The notes: generated by a model not told the origin, from the sequence alone. Counted from the first letter of the stretch, positions 1-8,957 are shown. The stretch: DNA of 64,000 nt from an uncultured Clostridium sp. (GCA_948465565.1 CAOJXR010000001.1:1-64000), one strand, 5' to 3'. Program-made: numbers and translations.

Positions 1-48
1 CCGAAAATACTTGCGAGATTCCTTGCTGGGAAGATAGGTTGTTGCCAG
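1..48 (+). rRNA. rrf: 5S ribosomal RNA, 3' part only
   Basis: The first 48 bases read like the last third of a bacterial 5S rRNA: a CGAAAATACTT segment (loop E/helix IV region), a GGGAAGATAGG segment and a final GCCAG that would pair with the missing 5' end. The 5' part lies outside the window. It is followed 11 bases later by a tRNA, which is the usual end of an rRNA operon. The exact 3' end is uncertain by a few bases. Confidence 0.8.
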
Positions 49-59
49 TTTTATAATAT

Positions 60-135
60 TCCTCTTTAGCTCAGTTGGTAGAGCGCTCGGCTGTTAACCG
101 ATAGGTCGTTGGTTCGAGTCCAACAAGAGGAGCCA
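60..135 (+). tRNA. tRNA-Asn (anticodon GTT)
   Basis: A complete 76-base cloverleaf. The 7-bp acceptor stem is TCCTCTT/AAGAGGA, the D-arm carries AGCTCAGTTGGTAGAGC, the anticodon GTT is at 93-95, the T-loop is GGTTCGAGTCC and the CCA end is encoded (133-135). It sits directly after the 5S rRNA and is probably cotranscribed with it. An identical copy lies on the opposite strand at 8958-9033. Confidence 0.97.
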
Positions 136-143
136 TTATTAAA

Positions 144-188
144 AGGTCTATAAATGTTGAATTGCCAATGTTTATAGGCTTTTATTTT
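144..188 (+). terminator. Possible terminator of the rRNA-tRNA operon
   Basis: A CTATAAA/TTTATAG stem with an internal irregular loop is followed by a run rich in T (CTTTTATTTT). It lies 9 bases after the tRNA CCA end, so it plausibly ends the rRNA-tRNA transcript. The stem is AT-rich and only moderately strong. Confidence 0.45.
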
Positions 189-250
189 ATATAAAATAAT
201 GCAAAATTAATGCAGTAAAAGAAACTGCTTTAACATATGATTATAAATAA

Positions 251-288
251 AATAAGGTTGTTATATATAAAAGTAACAACCTTATTTT
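251..288. terminator. Bidirectional hairpin after the tRNA
   Basis: A perfect 13-bp inverted repeat (AATAAGGTTGTTA at 251-263 and its complement at 274-286) with a 10-base loop, flanked by AT tracts on both sides. It is a stronger hairpin than the one at 144-188. Apart from these two hairpins and the small remnant at 365-454, I see nothing in the gene-free stretch 136-468. Confidence 0.55.
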
Positions 289-364
289 ATTATTCAAAAA
301 CTAATATTTTGGAAACAATTGTATTTATGTTAGTTTTATGATATAAATAAGTAAAATATGAAAA

Positions 365-454
365 ATGCAGCATGATGTTGCAAAAACAATCATAGATAAT
401 ATAACAAATGAAACTAATTTAACAATTGCAGATATAATAATTGAAAGAAATTAA
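365..454 (+). pseudogene. 29-residue reading frame, possible 3' end of a lost gene
   Basis: An ATG frame (MQHDVAKTIIDNI...ERN) ends 14 bases before the next gene. No ribosome binding site precedes it, and a stop codon lies just upstream in frame. It may be the tail of a decayed gene, or chance. I do not recognise it. The ribosome binding site of the next gene starts right after its stop codon. Confidence 0.2.
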
Positions 455-468
455 TAGGAGAGAAAATT

Positions 469-1614
469 GTGGAAGACATAAAATTAAAAGATATAGATAT
501 ATACGAATTTAAAAAGGAAGTATATTCATATTATTTAGATATATTCCCAGAAGATGAAAGAAAGCCATTAGAATTATTACAGTCATCTTATGAAAGACAC
601 TACACAAAGATAATAGAAATATTATATAAGAATGAAATTGTTGGATTTATGGTGCTAAATAGGGTTAAAGATAAAGGATATGCTGTTTTAGATTATTTAG
701 CTATATTACCACAATATAGAAACAATAAACTTGGTACTAAAGCATTACAAATGCTATTAGAACAGGAAAAAGATAATAGAGGTATCTTTATAGAAATTGA
801 AAAAGTTGGGTTAGGGAAAGATGCAGAAGAAAATTTATTAAAAGCAAATAGAAAAAAATTTTATGAAAAATTAGGGTTCAAAAAATTAAATTTTGATTTA
901 TATTTATTTGGTGTTGTATATACACCGTATTTGTTTTCAAATATCAAAGATAACGAAGATATGATTATTAACGAAATACTAAACATTTATGAATCAATAT
1001 CAGGGAAAGAGAGAATAAAACAGAATTGTAAGATAATAAAAAAATTAAGATTTGAGGAAATAACCAAAAATAATATAAGTGTAGCAGCAAGGTTACAATA
1101 TGAAATTTTTCCTAATTCAAGTGCATATTCAGTATATAAATCTAAAATCACAGGAGAAAGAAAAGGTTTATATATAGGGTATATAGCTTATATGGAAGAT
1201 GTGCCAATTGGAGTAACAGGCATTTATGAAATCCCAGAATATCCAGATACAGTATGGTTAAGTTGGTTTGGAATAAAAACGGAATATCGAAAATTAGGAT
1301 ATGGAAAGCAAATATTTGATTATACAATTGAAAAGGCAAAGAATTTGAACAAAAAATATTTGAGATTATATAGTTTTGAAATTTGGAATAATGAAGCACA
1401 AGAATTTTACAAAAGAAATATGGACTTAGGGGAATATTATTATAATGATAAAGAAAATAAAGACATATTTGAGGGAAAACCAAAAGTATTTAGTATTAGT
1501 TTATGTGATGAAAAAGTAGAATTATGGAACAACAAGTTTATAAATATATCAGAAGATGAAGATTCTCATGAAAAAGGTATATTAATGATGAAAGAAGATG
1601 GAATTATAGATTAG
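469..1614 (+). CDS. Tandem GNAT N-acetyltransferase
   Basis: A 381-residue protein with two GNAT acetyltransferase folds. The first covers about residues 1-150 and has the acetyl-CoA pyrophosphate loop QYRNNKLGTK at 82-91. The second covers about 195-345, with YRKLGYGK at 273-280. Tandem GNATs of this kind acetylate small amines, antibiotics or protein N-termini; the substrate cannot be read from the sequence. The start is GTG at 469, chosen because TAGGAGAG lies 6-8 bases upstream. The gene is the first of a probable run with the DUF5131 gene (10-base gap). Family assignment is firm, function is not. Confidence 0.8.
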   Translation: MEDIKLKDIDIYEFKKEVYSYYLDIFPEDERKPLELLQSSYERHYTKIIEILYKNEIVGFMVLNRVKDKGYAVLDYLAILPQYRNNKLGTKALQMLLEQEKDNRGIFIEIEKVGLGKDAEENLLKANRKKFYEKLGFKKLNFDLYLFGVVYTPYLFSNIKDNEDMIINEILNIYESISGKERIKQNCKIIKKLRFEEITKNNISVAARLQYEIFPNSSAYSVYKSKITGERKGLYIGYIAYMEDVPIGVTGIYEIPEYPDTVWLSWFGIKTEYRKLGYGKQIFDYTIEKAKNLNKKYLRLYSFEIWNNEAQEFYKRNMDLGEYYYNDKENKDIFEGKPKVFSISLCDEKVELWNNKFINISEDEDSHEKGILMMKEDGIID

Positions 1615-1624
1615 GAGAAAATGA

Positions 1625-2371
1625 ATGAAACATGTATTATGGAGTCCATGGCATGGATGTCATAAATGTAGTCCAGGATGCCTCAATTGCTATGTATATT
1701 TTTTAGATTCAATACATAAAAAAGACAGTAGTATTGTAACTAAATCCAAAACAAATTTTAATTTACCATTAAAGAAAGATAGAAAAGGTCAATATAAAAT
1801 TCCAGCAAATAGTGAAGTAGCAACATGTTTCACATCAGACTTCTTTATACAAGAAGCAGATGAGTGGAGAGAAGATGCCTGGAATATTATAAAGCAAAGA
1901 CAAGATGTCACTTTTCTAATCTGTACAAAAAGAATAGAACGATTTGATTCATGTATACCAAGCGACTGGGGAGAAGGATATGATAATGTCATAATTGCAG
2001 TAACCTGTGAAAATCAAGCAAAAGCTAATGAAAGAATGCCAAAACTTCTTAGCATTAAAGCAAAACATAAGCAAGTTTTAGTTGCTCCAATTTTAGAAGA
2101 TATTGATTTAAGTGAGTTTTTAAGTAAAGGAAAAATCGATTTAGTTTCTGTTGGAGGAGAGTCATACCAAAATGCACGTGTTTGTAATTTTAAGTGGGTA
2201 CAACATATAAAAGAAACTTGTGACAAATATAATATTGAATTCGACTTTCATCAAACTGGTTCTAATTTTGTTATGGGTAACAAACACTATAAAATAAAAC
2301 ATCATGATGAATATTCTCAAGCGAAAAAAGGAATGAAATATTTAGAAAAGATACAAAAACCAAGTAAATAG
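1625..2371 (+). CDS. DUF5131 (phage Gp37/Gp68-like) protein
   Basis: A 248-residue protein of the DUF5131 / Gp37-Gp68 family, found in phages and many bacteria; its biochemical role is unknown to me. The diagnostic N-terminus is WSPWHGCHKCSPGCLNCYV, with cysteines at 12, 15, 19 and 22. Family members as I remember them carry C-x6-C-x2-C here, so Cys15 is extra. The cysteine cluster suggests bound metal or an iron-sulfur cluster. A second family block, GGESYQNAR...W...I...C, lies near residue 180. The start ATG follows TAGGAGA, and an alternative out-of-frame ATG overlaps. It is probably cotranscribed with the upstream GNAT gene. Confidence 0.75.
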   Translation: MKHVLWSPWHGCHKCSPGCLNCYVYFLDSIHKKDSSIVTKSKTNFNLPLKKDRKGQYKIPANSEVATCFTSDFFIQEADEWREDAWNIIKQRQDVTFLICTKRIERFDSCIPSDWGEGYDNVIIAVTCENQAKANERMPKLLSIKAKHKQVLVAPILEDIDLSEFLSKGKIDLVSVGGESYQNARVCNFKWVQHIKETCDKYNIEFDFHQTGSNFVMGNKHYKIKHHDEYSQAKKGMKYLEKIQKPSK

Positions 2372-2407
2372 AATAATTTTAATATATCATAAAAAGGAGA
2401 AGAGAAA

Positions 2408-3298
2408 ATGAAATGTCCAAAGTGTAACGAAGAAGTAAAAGGCAAAGAAAAATTTTGTGTTAAATGTGGATTTAATCTTGAAGAAACACGAAAAGAAGAA
2501 AAAGCTACAAAAAAGGAAATTCGAAATGAGAAAGTATTAAAAGTAAAAATGAAAATGGCCATTATATTATTTATCATATTAATCATAGCAGTAGCGATTG
2601 TAACAATCTTAAATGTATTCGGAAAAAAATCACATAAAACTATGGAATATTCAATATTACAAACGGATAAGACAGAGGATAAAACTGAAACAATTGGTGG
2701 TAAAGTAGAAAAAGTAACTGAACTTACAGAAGAAGAAAAAAAACTAGATTATGATAATGATGGATTAACAAATGGTGAAGAACTTGAATATGGAACTAAT
2801 ATGTATTCATCAGATACAGATGGAGATGGGGTAAACGATAATGATGAAATAAATAGATATAAGTCAAATCCTACTAAATATTCAACAGCAGATGATGGAA
2901 TATCAGACTATATAAAAATCCAAAAAGATTTAGAGATTGATAAGAAATATGATGAAAAGGATGTTAAACCAGAAGAAGTAAAATATTCTTACAATATAAT
3001 GTTACATCCTAAAAATTTAGAATCACAATATTATGGTGGAGTACAAGAATTTGATATAGACAAAAATATTCAATCAACACATAAAATTTTTGATGTGTTA
3101 AAATTTGAAGGAACAATTATATACAACACTCAGAATAAAGATTCAATCTTACTTATAAGAGAAGGAATGAAATATAAAGAATTTGAAAATTATAAAAATG
3201 AGGATGGAAAATTAGTAATAGAGATTACAAAGGTAGATAATTATAAAGATTTTGTTATAACAACAAAAGAAAAATATGAGGAATTCAAAAACAAATAA
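2408..3298 (+). CDS. Zinc-ribbon, single-pass membrane protein with calcium-binding loops
   Basis: A 296-residue protein with three visible parts. Residues 3-20 form a zinc ribbon (CPKC...CVKC, Cys 3, 6, 17, 20), expected on the cytoplasmic side. A hydrophobic segment at about 49-71 is the membrane anchor. Outside, two thrombospondin-type-3/EF-like calcium loops lie at 114-124 (DYDNDGLTNGE) and 136-147 (DTDGDGVNDNDE), followed by a C-terminal domain I do not recognise. An AAGGAGAAGAG site precedes the ATG. The next gene starts 3 bases after its stop and has the same calcium loops, so the two likely form one operon and one surface assembly. Confidence 0.7.
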   Translation: MKCPKCNEEVKGKEKFCVKCGFNLEETRKEEKATKKEIRNEKVLKVKMKMAIILFIILIIAVAIVTILNVFGKKSHKTMEYSILQTDKTEDKTETIGGKVEKVTELTEEEKKLDYDNDGLTNGEELEYGTNMYSSDTDGDGVNDNDEINRYKSNPTKYSTADDGISDYIKIQKDLEIDKKYDEKDVKPEEVKYSYNIMLHPKNLESQYYGGVQEFDIDKNIQSTHKIFDVLKFEGTIIYNTQNKDSILLIREGMKYKEFENYKNEDGKLVIEITKVDNYKDFVITTKEKYEEFKNK

Positions 3299-3301
3299 AG
3301 G

Positions 3302-5683
3302 ATGGTGAAAAAATTGGTAAAGAAAAACATAAATAAAATATTAATTATATTAATAATCTTAAATGCAATAGTAATATATTTTGCACTAGGAAAAACATAT
3401 AGCAAAAAACAAACCATAAAATTAAGTGGCGAAGATAATATAATAAAAGAAATCGAAATAAGCTATGACATCCAAGCAAATCCATTAGCAAAAATTGAAG
3501 TGGAAGATTTAAGCAAGACAAATGCGGGAATAAATAGTTGTGTAGGTAATATAGGACAAAGTATTAATATATCAGGAAATTTCTTTAACTTTCAATTAAA
3601 AGATGCACAAGTCAATATTAAATATGATGAAACCAAGCTAAATGATATTCCAGAAGAAGCTATAGGAGTACTTTGGTATGATAAAGAAAATGAACAAATG
3701 ATTGAAATAAAATCAGAAATAGATACTGAGAAAAAAGAAATAAGATTTCAAACAAATCATTTTAGCGAATACATATTAATAAATTTAGAAACTTGGAGAA
3801 GTGAGTGGAATAAAAGACTAGTAAGAGAACGAGATGAAAACGCATCTTCATTTGATATATCATTTGTAATAGATGATTCAGGAAGCATGACAGATAATGA
3901 CCCAAAAGATGCAAGACTAGCAGCATGTGAAGATTTCGTAAAAATATTAAGAAACAAAGATGGATATTCAGTTGTTTTATTTGAATACAGTGGAAACACA
4001 GTACAAGAACTAACTAAGGACAAATCAAAAGTTAAAGAAGCAATAGGAAAATTTAATAGTAATGGTGGAACTGATATTGCAGCAGGACTTGAAGAAGGAA
4101 TGAAGTCATTAGAAAAATCTGAAAGTAAAAGTAAAGTAGTAGTTTTATTAACAGATGGAGAAGATTCAGGATTGACATCAAGAAAAAACGATATAGTGTT
4201 AGAAGCTCTAGAAAACAATATAACAATATACTCAATTTTCTTAAATGCTGCAGATAAAGAGATAAATGCAAATAACACAGTTGATATTCAAGATATTGCT
4301 AATGGGACAGGTGGAAAATTCTATTATATTAGCTCAGATGAAGTTATTGATATATTTAATAGTATTAGTAAAGAAGCAGTTGGTATTGAAAATGGAAAAG
4401 ATTCTGATGGAGATGGAATTATTGATGAAATTGAAATTGGGGGAATACGTAATCAATTTGGAGAAATAATTTACTTGGATCCATATAATGCAGATACTGA
4501 TGGCGATGGAATGCCAGATAATATAGAAATTGGAGAAAAAGAAGAAACCGCTGATGGAGCAGTATATTATAGATTTAAGTCAAATCCATTAGTTGCGGAT
4601 AATGGAACAAAACAATATATAACAAATAGAATTAATACTGAATTTGAAAATGGTACAAGAGTTTTAGGAAGATGGGATTCAGGATTTAGATTGAAAAAAA
4701 ATGGATTTAAATTTCACAATATATCTGTAAATTACAATGGAGGAGTTTGTGCAGGAATATCCTATTTAGCTGAAAGAACATTTAATAAAGAGCCTATAAA
4801 CCATTCTATATCAAGCACGCAAATACCAGATGTTATAGAAAATGATGATCCATATGAAAGTTTGAATAATTATCCAGAAATGAAGTCACTTATATCAACC
4901 CCTAATATTATTTTTTGGAATAATATATATAACAGAAAAGACACAGAAGATAGCAAAGAAAAACATGAGAAACAAGATAAAAAGAATATAGAAAACATGA
5001 AGAAAAACCCATCAATTCATACAATAGAAGATGTTGAACTAGCAAAAGCAATATGTTATACAACAGATCCAAAAGAGATTGAAGAGATTTATAAGGAAAA
5101 GATACTATATTTTTATAATAAAGTTGATACATTTAATGTAGAAGATGAAAATATAAAGAATGGAAACTTATATTTTTACAAACCAACAGGAGCATTAAAA
5201 AAAGATTCTCGATTTATATCATATGAAGATCAAATTAAAGATAATGCAGATGGCAACCTAGTCAGAGAATTACTTTATTATTGGATGTATGAAAACAATA
5301 TAACACACAAAGCTAAGAATGATTACGAAATAGATTTTAGTAACCCAATTACAGATGAAACAATAGCAAGGCTAAAAAATATATTTTTAAGAAAACAAAT
5401 TATAAGAGTAGATATAAAAGGACATACAATTAATGGATATGCTTTAGAAAAAGTAAGTGAAACTGAATATAAACTATATGTATATGATAGTAATTACCCA
5501 GCACAAGAAAACAAAAAAACATTCATCAGGTTGATAAAAAAATATGGTGAAAACGTATATATAGTAGGACAAGATAAAATATATTGTTGTGAAGGAAGTG
5601 ATTACTTAGATTCTGATGGAACATTTGAATTAGTACTAGAAAAAGATAATGAAATAATAAATTATAAAAAAATAAAAAAATAA
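3302..5683 (+). CDS. Membrane-anchored vWA / calcium-loop / papain-like peptidase protein
   Basis: A 793-residue extracytoplasmic protein. An anchor segment lies at about 11-30 and there is no lipobox. A beta-rich domain follows, then a von Willebrand A domain at about 187-360 with a complete MIDAS start (DDSGS at 191-195; later GGTDIAAGL and LLTDGED). Calcium loops follow at 367-377 (DSDGDGIIDEI) and 398-408 (DTDGDGMPDNI). The C-terminal 310 residues carry GGVCAGIS (Cys483), KGHTINGY (His708) and YDSNYP (Asp729), the order and spacing of a papain-like cysteine peptidase or transpeptidase; that activity is inference. The ATG overlaps its own AAAGG site, so TTG at 3314 may be the true start. 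Confidence 0.7.
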   Translation: MVKKLVKKNINKILIILIILNAIVIYFALGKTYSKKQTIKLSGEDNIIKEIEISYDIQANPLAKIEVEDLSKTNAGINSCVGNIGQSINISGNFFNFQLKDAQVNIKYDETKLNDIPEEAIGVLWYDKENEQMIEIKSEIDTEKKEIRFQTNHFSEYILINLETWRSEWNKRLVRERDENASSFDISFVIDDSGSMTDNDPKDARLAACEDFVKILRNKDGYSVVLFEYSGNTVQELTKDKSKVKEAIGKFNSNGGTDIAAGLEEGMKSLEKSESKSKVVVLLTDGEDSGLTSRKNDIVLEALENNITIYSIFLNAADKEINANNTVDIQDIANGTGGKFYYISSDEVIDIFNSISKEAVGIENGKDSDGDGIIDEIEIGGIRNQFGEIIYLDPYNADTDGDGMPDNIEIGEKEETADGAVYYRFKSNPLVADNGTKQYITNRINTEFENGTRVLGRWDSGFRLKKNGFKFHNISVNYNGGVCAGISYLAERTFNKEPINHSISSTQIPDVIENDDPYESLNNYPEMKSLISTPNIIFWNNIYNRKDTEDSKEKHEKQDKKNIENMKKNPSIHTIEDVELAKAICYTTDPKEIEEIYKEKILYFYNKVDTFNVEDENIKNGNLYFYKPTGALKKDSRFISYEDQIKDNADGNLVRELLYYWMYENNITHKAKNDYEIDFSNPITDETIARLKNIFLRKQIIRVDIKGHTINGYALEKVSETEYKLYVYDSNYPAQENKKTFIRLIKKYGENVYIVGQDKIYCCEGSDYLDSDGTFELVLEKDNEIINYKKIKK

Positions 5684-5700
5684 ATAACTAATATAATTAC

Positions 5701-5730
5701 AAAATGCAATAAGTATAATTGTTGCATTTT
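5701..5730. terminator. Hairpin after the vWA gene
   Basis: AAAATGCAA at 5701-5709 pairs with TTGCATTTT at 5722-5730, giving a 9-bp stem that ends in a T run. It lies 17 bases after the vWA stop codon and separates this pair from the PHP gene. Confidence 0.55.
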
Positions 5731-5768
5731 ATGATAGAATAACGTATATAATTTATGAGGAGGAAACC

Positions 5769-6656
5769 ATGATAGATTTACACATGCACACAAATCATTC
5801 TGACGGAACAGATACTGTTGAAGAATTATTAAAAAATGCAGAAAATAGCAATTTAGAAATAATATCAATAACAGATCATGACTCAATAGATGCATATTAT
5901 GAGTTAGAAAAATATCCAGAAATAAGAAAATTATATAAAGGAATAATAATAACAGGAACCGAATTAAAAACTTATTTTGATGATGTAAGTATAGAAGTAT
6001 TAGCATATGGATGTGACTACAAAAAATTAAATATACATAAAGTTGATACAAAAACATTACAAGAAACTAACATAGAATCATTTAGAAAAGTGCTAGATAG
6101 AGAAGGATTTAAATATGACCCAGATGAACTATATATTGATTTATCTAATCCAACGAAACATTATGCTGGAGATGTTGTAGGAAGAGAAATAAAAAGACAT
6201 CCAGAAAATGATGAATTAGTAAAAAAATTCGGTGAATTTACACCAGAAATATTTTTTAGAGTACATCAGTGTAATAAAAATAGTATATTCTATATTAACG
6301 AATGCAAGCATTACTTGGGATTAGAAGAAACAATAAAAAGAATTCATGAAGCTGGTGGATTAGCATTTTTAGCTCACGGATATATTTATCCATTTGAAGA
6401 CAAAGATGCTGCGATAGAAAAAATGTTAAGAACAACAGACATTGATGGTATAGAATGTGAATATCCATTATTCTCACAGGAGCAGAGAGAAAAAGCAAAA
6501 GAATTAGTTAAAAAATATAATAAGTTGATGTCAGGTGGAAGTGATTATCATGCAAAAGCAAAACCAAATACTAAACTAGGTACAGGTATAGACAACAACT
6601 TAAATGTTCCTAAAGAATTAATAAATAACTGGATTGATAAAGTAAGAAAGGTATAG
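5769..6656 (+). CDS. PHP-domain metal-dependent phosphoesterase
   Basis: A 295-residue protein of the PHP superfamily (TrpH/YciV-like), which hydrolyses phosphate esters such as nucleoside 3',5'-bisphosphates or short RNA ends with a di- or trinuclear metal site. The metal ligands are visible: HMH at 5-7, a conserved HSDGT at 10-14, TDHD at 35-38, and the C-terminal GGSDYHA near residue 258. The start is well supported by GAGGAGGAAACC just upstream. The HD-domain gene follows after 9 bases, which suggests one operon of small-molecule hydrolases. The exact substrate is unknown. Confidence 0.8.
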   Translation: MIDLHMHTNHSDGTDTVEELLKNAENSNLEIISITDHDSIDAYYELEKYPEIRKLYKGIIITGTELKTYFDDVSIEVLAYGCDYKKLNIHKVDTKTLQETNIESFRKVLDREGFKYDPDELYIDLSNPTKHYAGDVVGREIKRHPENDELVKKFGEFTPEIFFRVHQCNKNSIFYINECKHYLGLEETIKRIHEAGGLAFLAHGYIYPFEDKDAAIEKMLRTTDIDGIECEYPLFSQEQREKAKELVKKYNKLMSGGSDYHAKAKPNTKLGTGIDNNLNVPKELINNWIDKVRKV

Positions 6657-6665
6657 GAGAAAATT

Positions 6666-7232
6666 ATGGATAGAAAAATAGCAATTGATTTATTAAAAAA
6701 ATATAATAAAGAAGAATTTCATTTAAGACATGCACTTACTGTTGAAGGTGTTATGAAATACTTTGCAAGAGAAAATGGTGAAGATGAAGAATTTTGGGGA
6801 TTAGTAGGATTATTACATGATGTAGATTTTGAACAATATCCAGATGAACATTGTAAAAAAGCACCTGAATTATTAAAAGAAATAAATGCAAGTGATGAAA
6901 TGGTACATGCTATATGTAGCCATGGATATGGTATTTGTTCCGACGTTAAGCCAGAACACGAAATGGAAAAAATATTATTTGCCACAGATGAACTTACAGG
7001 ATTAATTTGGGCTGCAACAAAAATGCGACCATCACAAAGCACTAAAGATATGGAAGTATCTAGCTTGAAAAAGAAATTTAAAGATAAAAAATTTGCAGCT
7101 GGTTGCTCAAGAGATATTATAAGCCAAGGAGCAGATCAATTAGGTTGGGAATTAAACAAACTGTTCGAAAAAACAATTTTAGCAATGAGGGACTGCGAAG
7201 ATAAAATAAATAGTGAAATGGAAAATATTTAA
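6666..7232 (+). CDS. HD-domain phosphohydrolase
   Basis: A 188-residue protein with the HD (HDIG-type) fold. The first metal ligand is probably His22 (RHALTVEG), and the HD pair is His51-Asp52 in GLLHDVDF. Another conserved histidine lies in AICSHGYG. Members of this type hydrolyse nucleotides or other phosphate esters; no substrate can be named. TAGGAGAAAATT precedes the ATG. Its TAA stop overlaps the ATG of the next gene (TAATG), so translation of the two was probably coupled. Confidence 0.75.
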   Translation: MDRKIAIDLLKKYNKEEFHLRHALTVEGVMKYFARENGEDEEFWGLVGLLHDVDFEQYPDEHCKKAPELLKEINASDEMVHAICSHGYGICSDVKPEHEMEKILFATDELTGLIWAATKMRPSQSTKDMEVSSLKKKFKDKKFAAGCSRDIISQGADQLGWELNKLFEKTILAMRDCEDKINSEMENI

Positions 7233-8015
7233 TGGAGCTATATAATTTATATAATGAAAATATAAACAAATATCCAATTATAATAAATTTGCCACATAGT
7301 CGGAACATACATACCAGAGGAAATATATAATCAATTTATAAAGCCATGTCCAATAATTGCAAATAACGATTGGTTCTTGAACGAATTATATGATTTTCTT
7401 ATTAATATGAATGTAACAATATTAAGTGCAAATTATAGTAGATATGTGGTTGATTTGAATAGGATAATTACAGAGCCGTTGATAGGAGAAAATTATAATA
7501 AAAGTACAATATATTCTAAAACAATATGGGGAAGAGATTTATATAAAAAGCTTCCAAATAAAAACGAAGTAGAAAGAAGATTGAAAAATTACTATTATCC
7601 ATATCATAATAAATTAAAAGAACTAATTGATATAAAACTTAAGCAATTTGGAAAAGTTTTCATTATAGATTTACATAGTGGATATTCGTCAACAGGGGAT
7701 AAAGATATATGCTTAGGAAATGCAAACAATGAAATGGCAGATATAAAAAGAGTAGAGAAATTTAAGTCATGCCTAGAAAGAGTTGGGTATACTGTTGGAA
7801 TAAACAAGCCAATGACAGGAGGAAAAGTTTTAAGAAAATATCACCACAATAACACTAATATAGAGTGTATGATATTTGAATTAAATTTCAGAAAATATAT
7901 TGAAGATAGAGAAATCGGAGAAGAAGCGGTGCTTACATATAATAGTGAATTATTTAATAATTCTAAGCAAAAACTAAAAAAAGCATTTGAAGAATATTTA
8001 TTAAATTTAAAATAA
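7232..8015 (+). pseudogene. N-formylglutamate amidohydrolase family gene with a frameshift
   Basis: The frame that opens at ATG 7232 (overlapping the HD gene stop) reads MELYNLYNENINKYPIIINL-PHS and then runs into a stop. Shifting by one base after 7300 restores GTYIPEEIYNQ and the rest of an N-formylglutamate amidohydrolase to 8015. The single extra base is C7301, exactly inside the PHSG motif. Downstream family features are intact: SRYVVDLNR, DLHSG (metal site) and a final FELNFR. The restored protein would be about 260 residues. The family hydrolyses N-formyl or other N-acyl amino acids. Either the gene is broken at residue 23 or this is a sequence error. A shorter product from TTG 7377 would lack the PHSG motif. 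Confidence 0.75.
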
Positions 8016-8059
8016 AAGATACTGATAAGATTATGTTATTAATCTTATCAGTATCTTTT
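8014..8059. terminator. Perfect 20-bp bidirectional terminator
   Basis: A 20-bp perfect stem (8014-8033 with 8040-8059) and a 6-base loop, starting with AAAA and ending with TTTT. It works in both directions between convergent genes and overlaps the stop codon of the amidohydrolase gene. Confidence 0.9.
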
Positions 8060-8064
8060 ATGCA

Positions 8065-8784
8065 CTATCGTTCCAAATTTCTATATTCACTAATTCTTGA
8101 AATATTAAAACCCAAACACTCGGCTTTATTTTTTGTTATATCATCATCAAAATGCATACATGTTATTTTATTTCTTTCATCTTTATGAAATAAGCGACTT
8201 AACGTTTCTATATTCATATGTGCAGGAGTATCATATCTACTAACATCTTGATAAAATTCATCTATTTTTCCATTTCTAAAACTCTCTATTATAGATTGTG
8301 GTATTGTTTTTGTATCACCACTATAATATATACATCTGTCTCCTATTCGTAAAACATATCCATATGCATTAATAAACCCACTATGTTCCTGATTAATTTC
8401 ATGTATTCTATATTCTTCACATTCACTTGGAGTAATAAGTTTATATGCTTGCGGTTCATTTCCTACAAGTGATAAAAATTGGCTCATTGTACTTTTTTCA
8501 GGATATATAACTGTTGGAATAATTCCTTTTCTATACTCACAGAAAAATAATAAAGAAGATAAACTTCCTACATGATCTGTATGCATATGAGTAATTAATA
8601 TATAAATATCTTTTACCTTTTCTAAAATTTTCTGTTTCTTTATTCTTTCAAAAATAGATTCACCGCAGTCAATTAGTAGTAATGATTGTTTTTCTTCATC
8701 TATATAATAGGCAGAGTTATTTCCAAAAGTAGTATTAAAACATGAACCATTTCCAATAAATTTTAATGTGTTACTATATTTCAT
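8065..8784 (-). CDS. MBL-fold metallo-hydrolase (RNase Z-like)
   Basis: A 239-residue metallo-beta-lactamase-fold hydrolase. The zinc motif THMHTDH lies at 65-71, and further ligands are YSGDTK near 155 and the histidine in CMHFDDD near 211. The overall arrangement resembles RNase Z/ElaC-like phosphodiesterases, but it is shorter than tRNase Z and no exosite arm is evident, so a phosphodiesterase of unknown substrate is the safest reading. TAAGGAGAATATAA precedes the ATG. It is transcribed towards the frameshifted amidohydrolase gene. Confidence 0.75.
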   Translation of the reverse strand: MKYSNTLKFIGNGSCFNTTFGNNSAYYIDEEKQSLLLIDCGESIFERIKKQKILEKVKDIYILITHMHTDHVGSLSSLLFFCEYRKGIIPTVIYPEKSTMSQFLSLVGNEPQAYKLITPSECEEYRIHEINQEHSGFINAYGYVLRIGDRCIYYSGDTKTIPQSIIESFRNGKIDEFYQDVSRYDTPAHMNIETLSRLFHKDERNKITCMHFDDDITKNKAECLGFNISRISEYRNLER

Positions 8785-8920
8785 TTATATTCTCCTTATT
8801 AATTTTTATATATTTTATCACAAAAATTTGCATATTAAAATACTTTTAATATTTGCTAAAGTTCAGCGATTAATACTTTGTGGTTTTAACTGTTGTTTTA
8901 ATTACTTTAATAAGAAAAGC

Positions 8921-8957
8921 AAAAAAATAAGTATAAGCTTTTGCTTATACTTATTTT
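8921..8957 (-). terminator. Terminator of the minus-strand tRNA-Asn
   Basis: A 16-bp perfect stem (8923-8938 with 8943-8958) and a TTTT loop. On the minus strand it begins at the CCA end of the tRNA and finishes in a T run. Confidence 0.85.

Noticed and set aside
7377..8015. A 212-residue N-formylglutamate amidohydrolase starting at TTG 7377
   Set aside because: There is no ribosome binding site there, and the preceding 145 bases encode the conserved family N-terminus with a one-base shift; I call the whole as a frameshifted gene.
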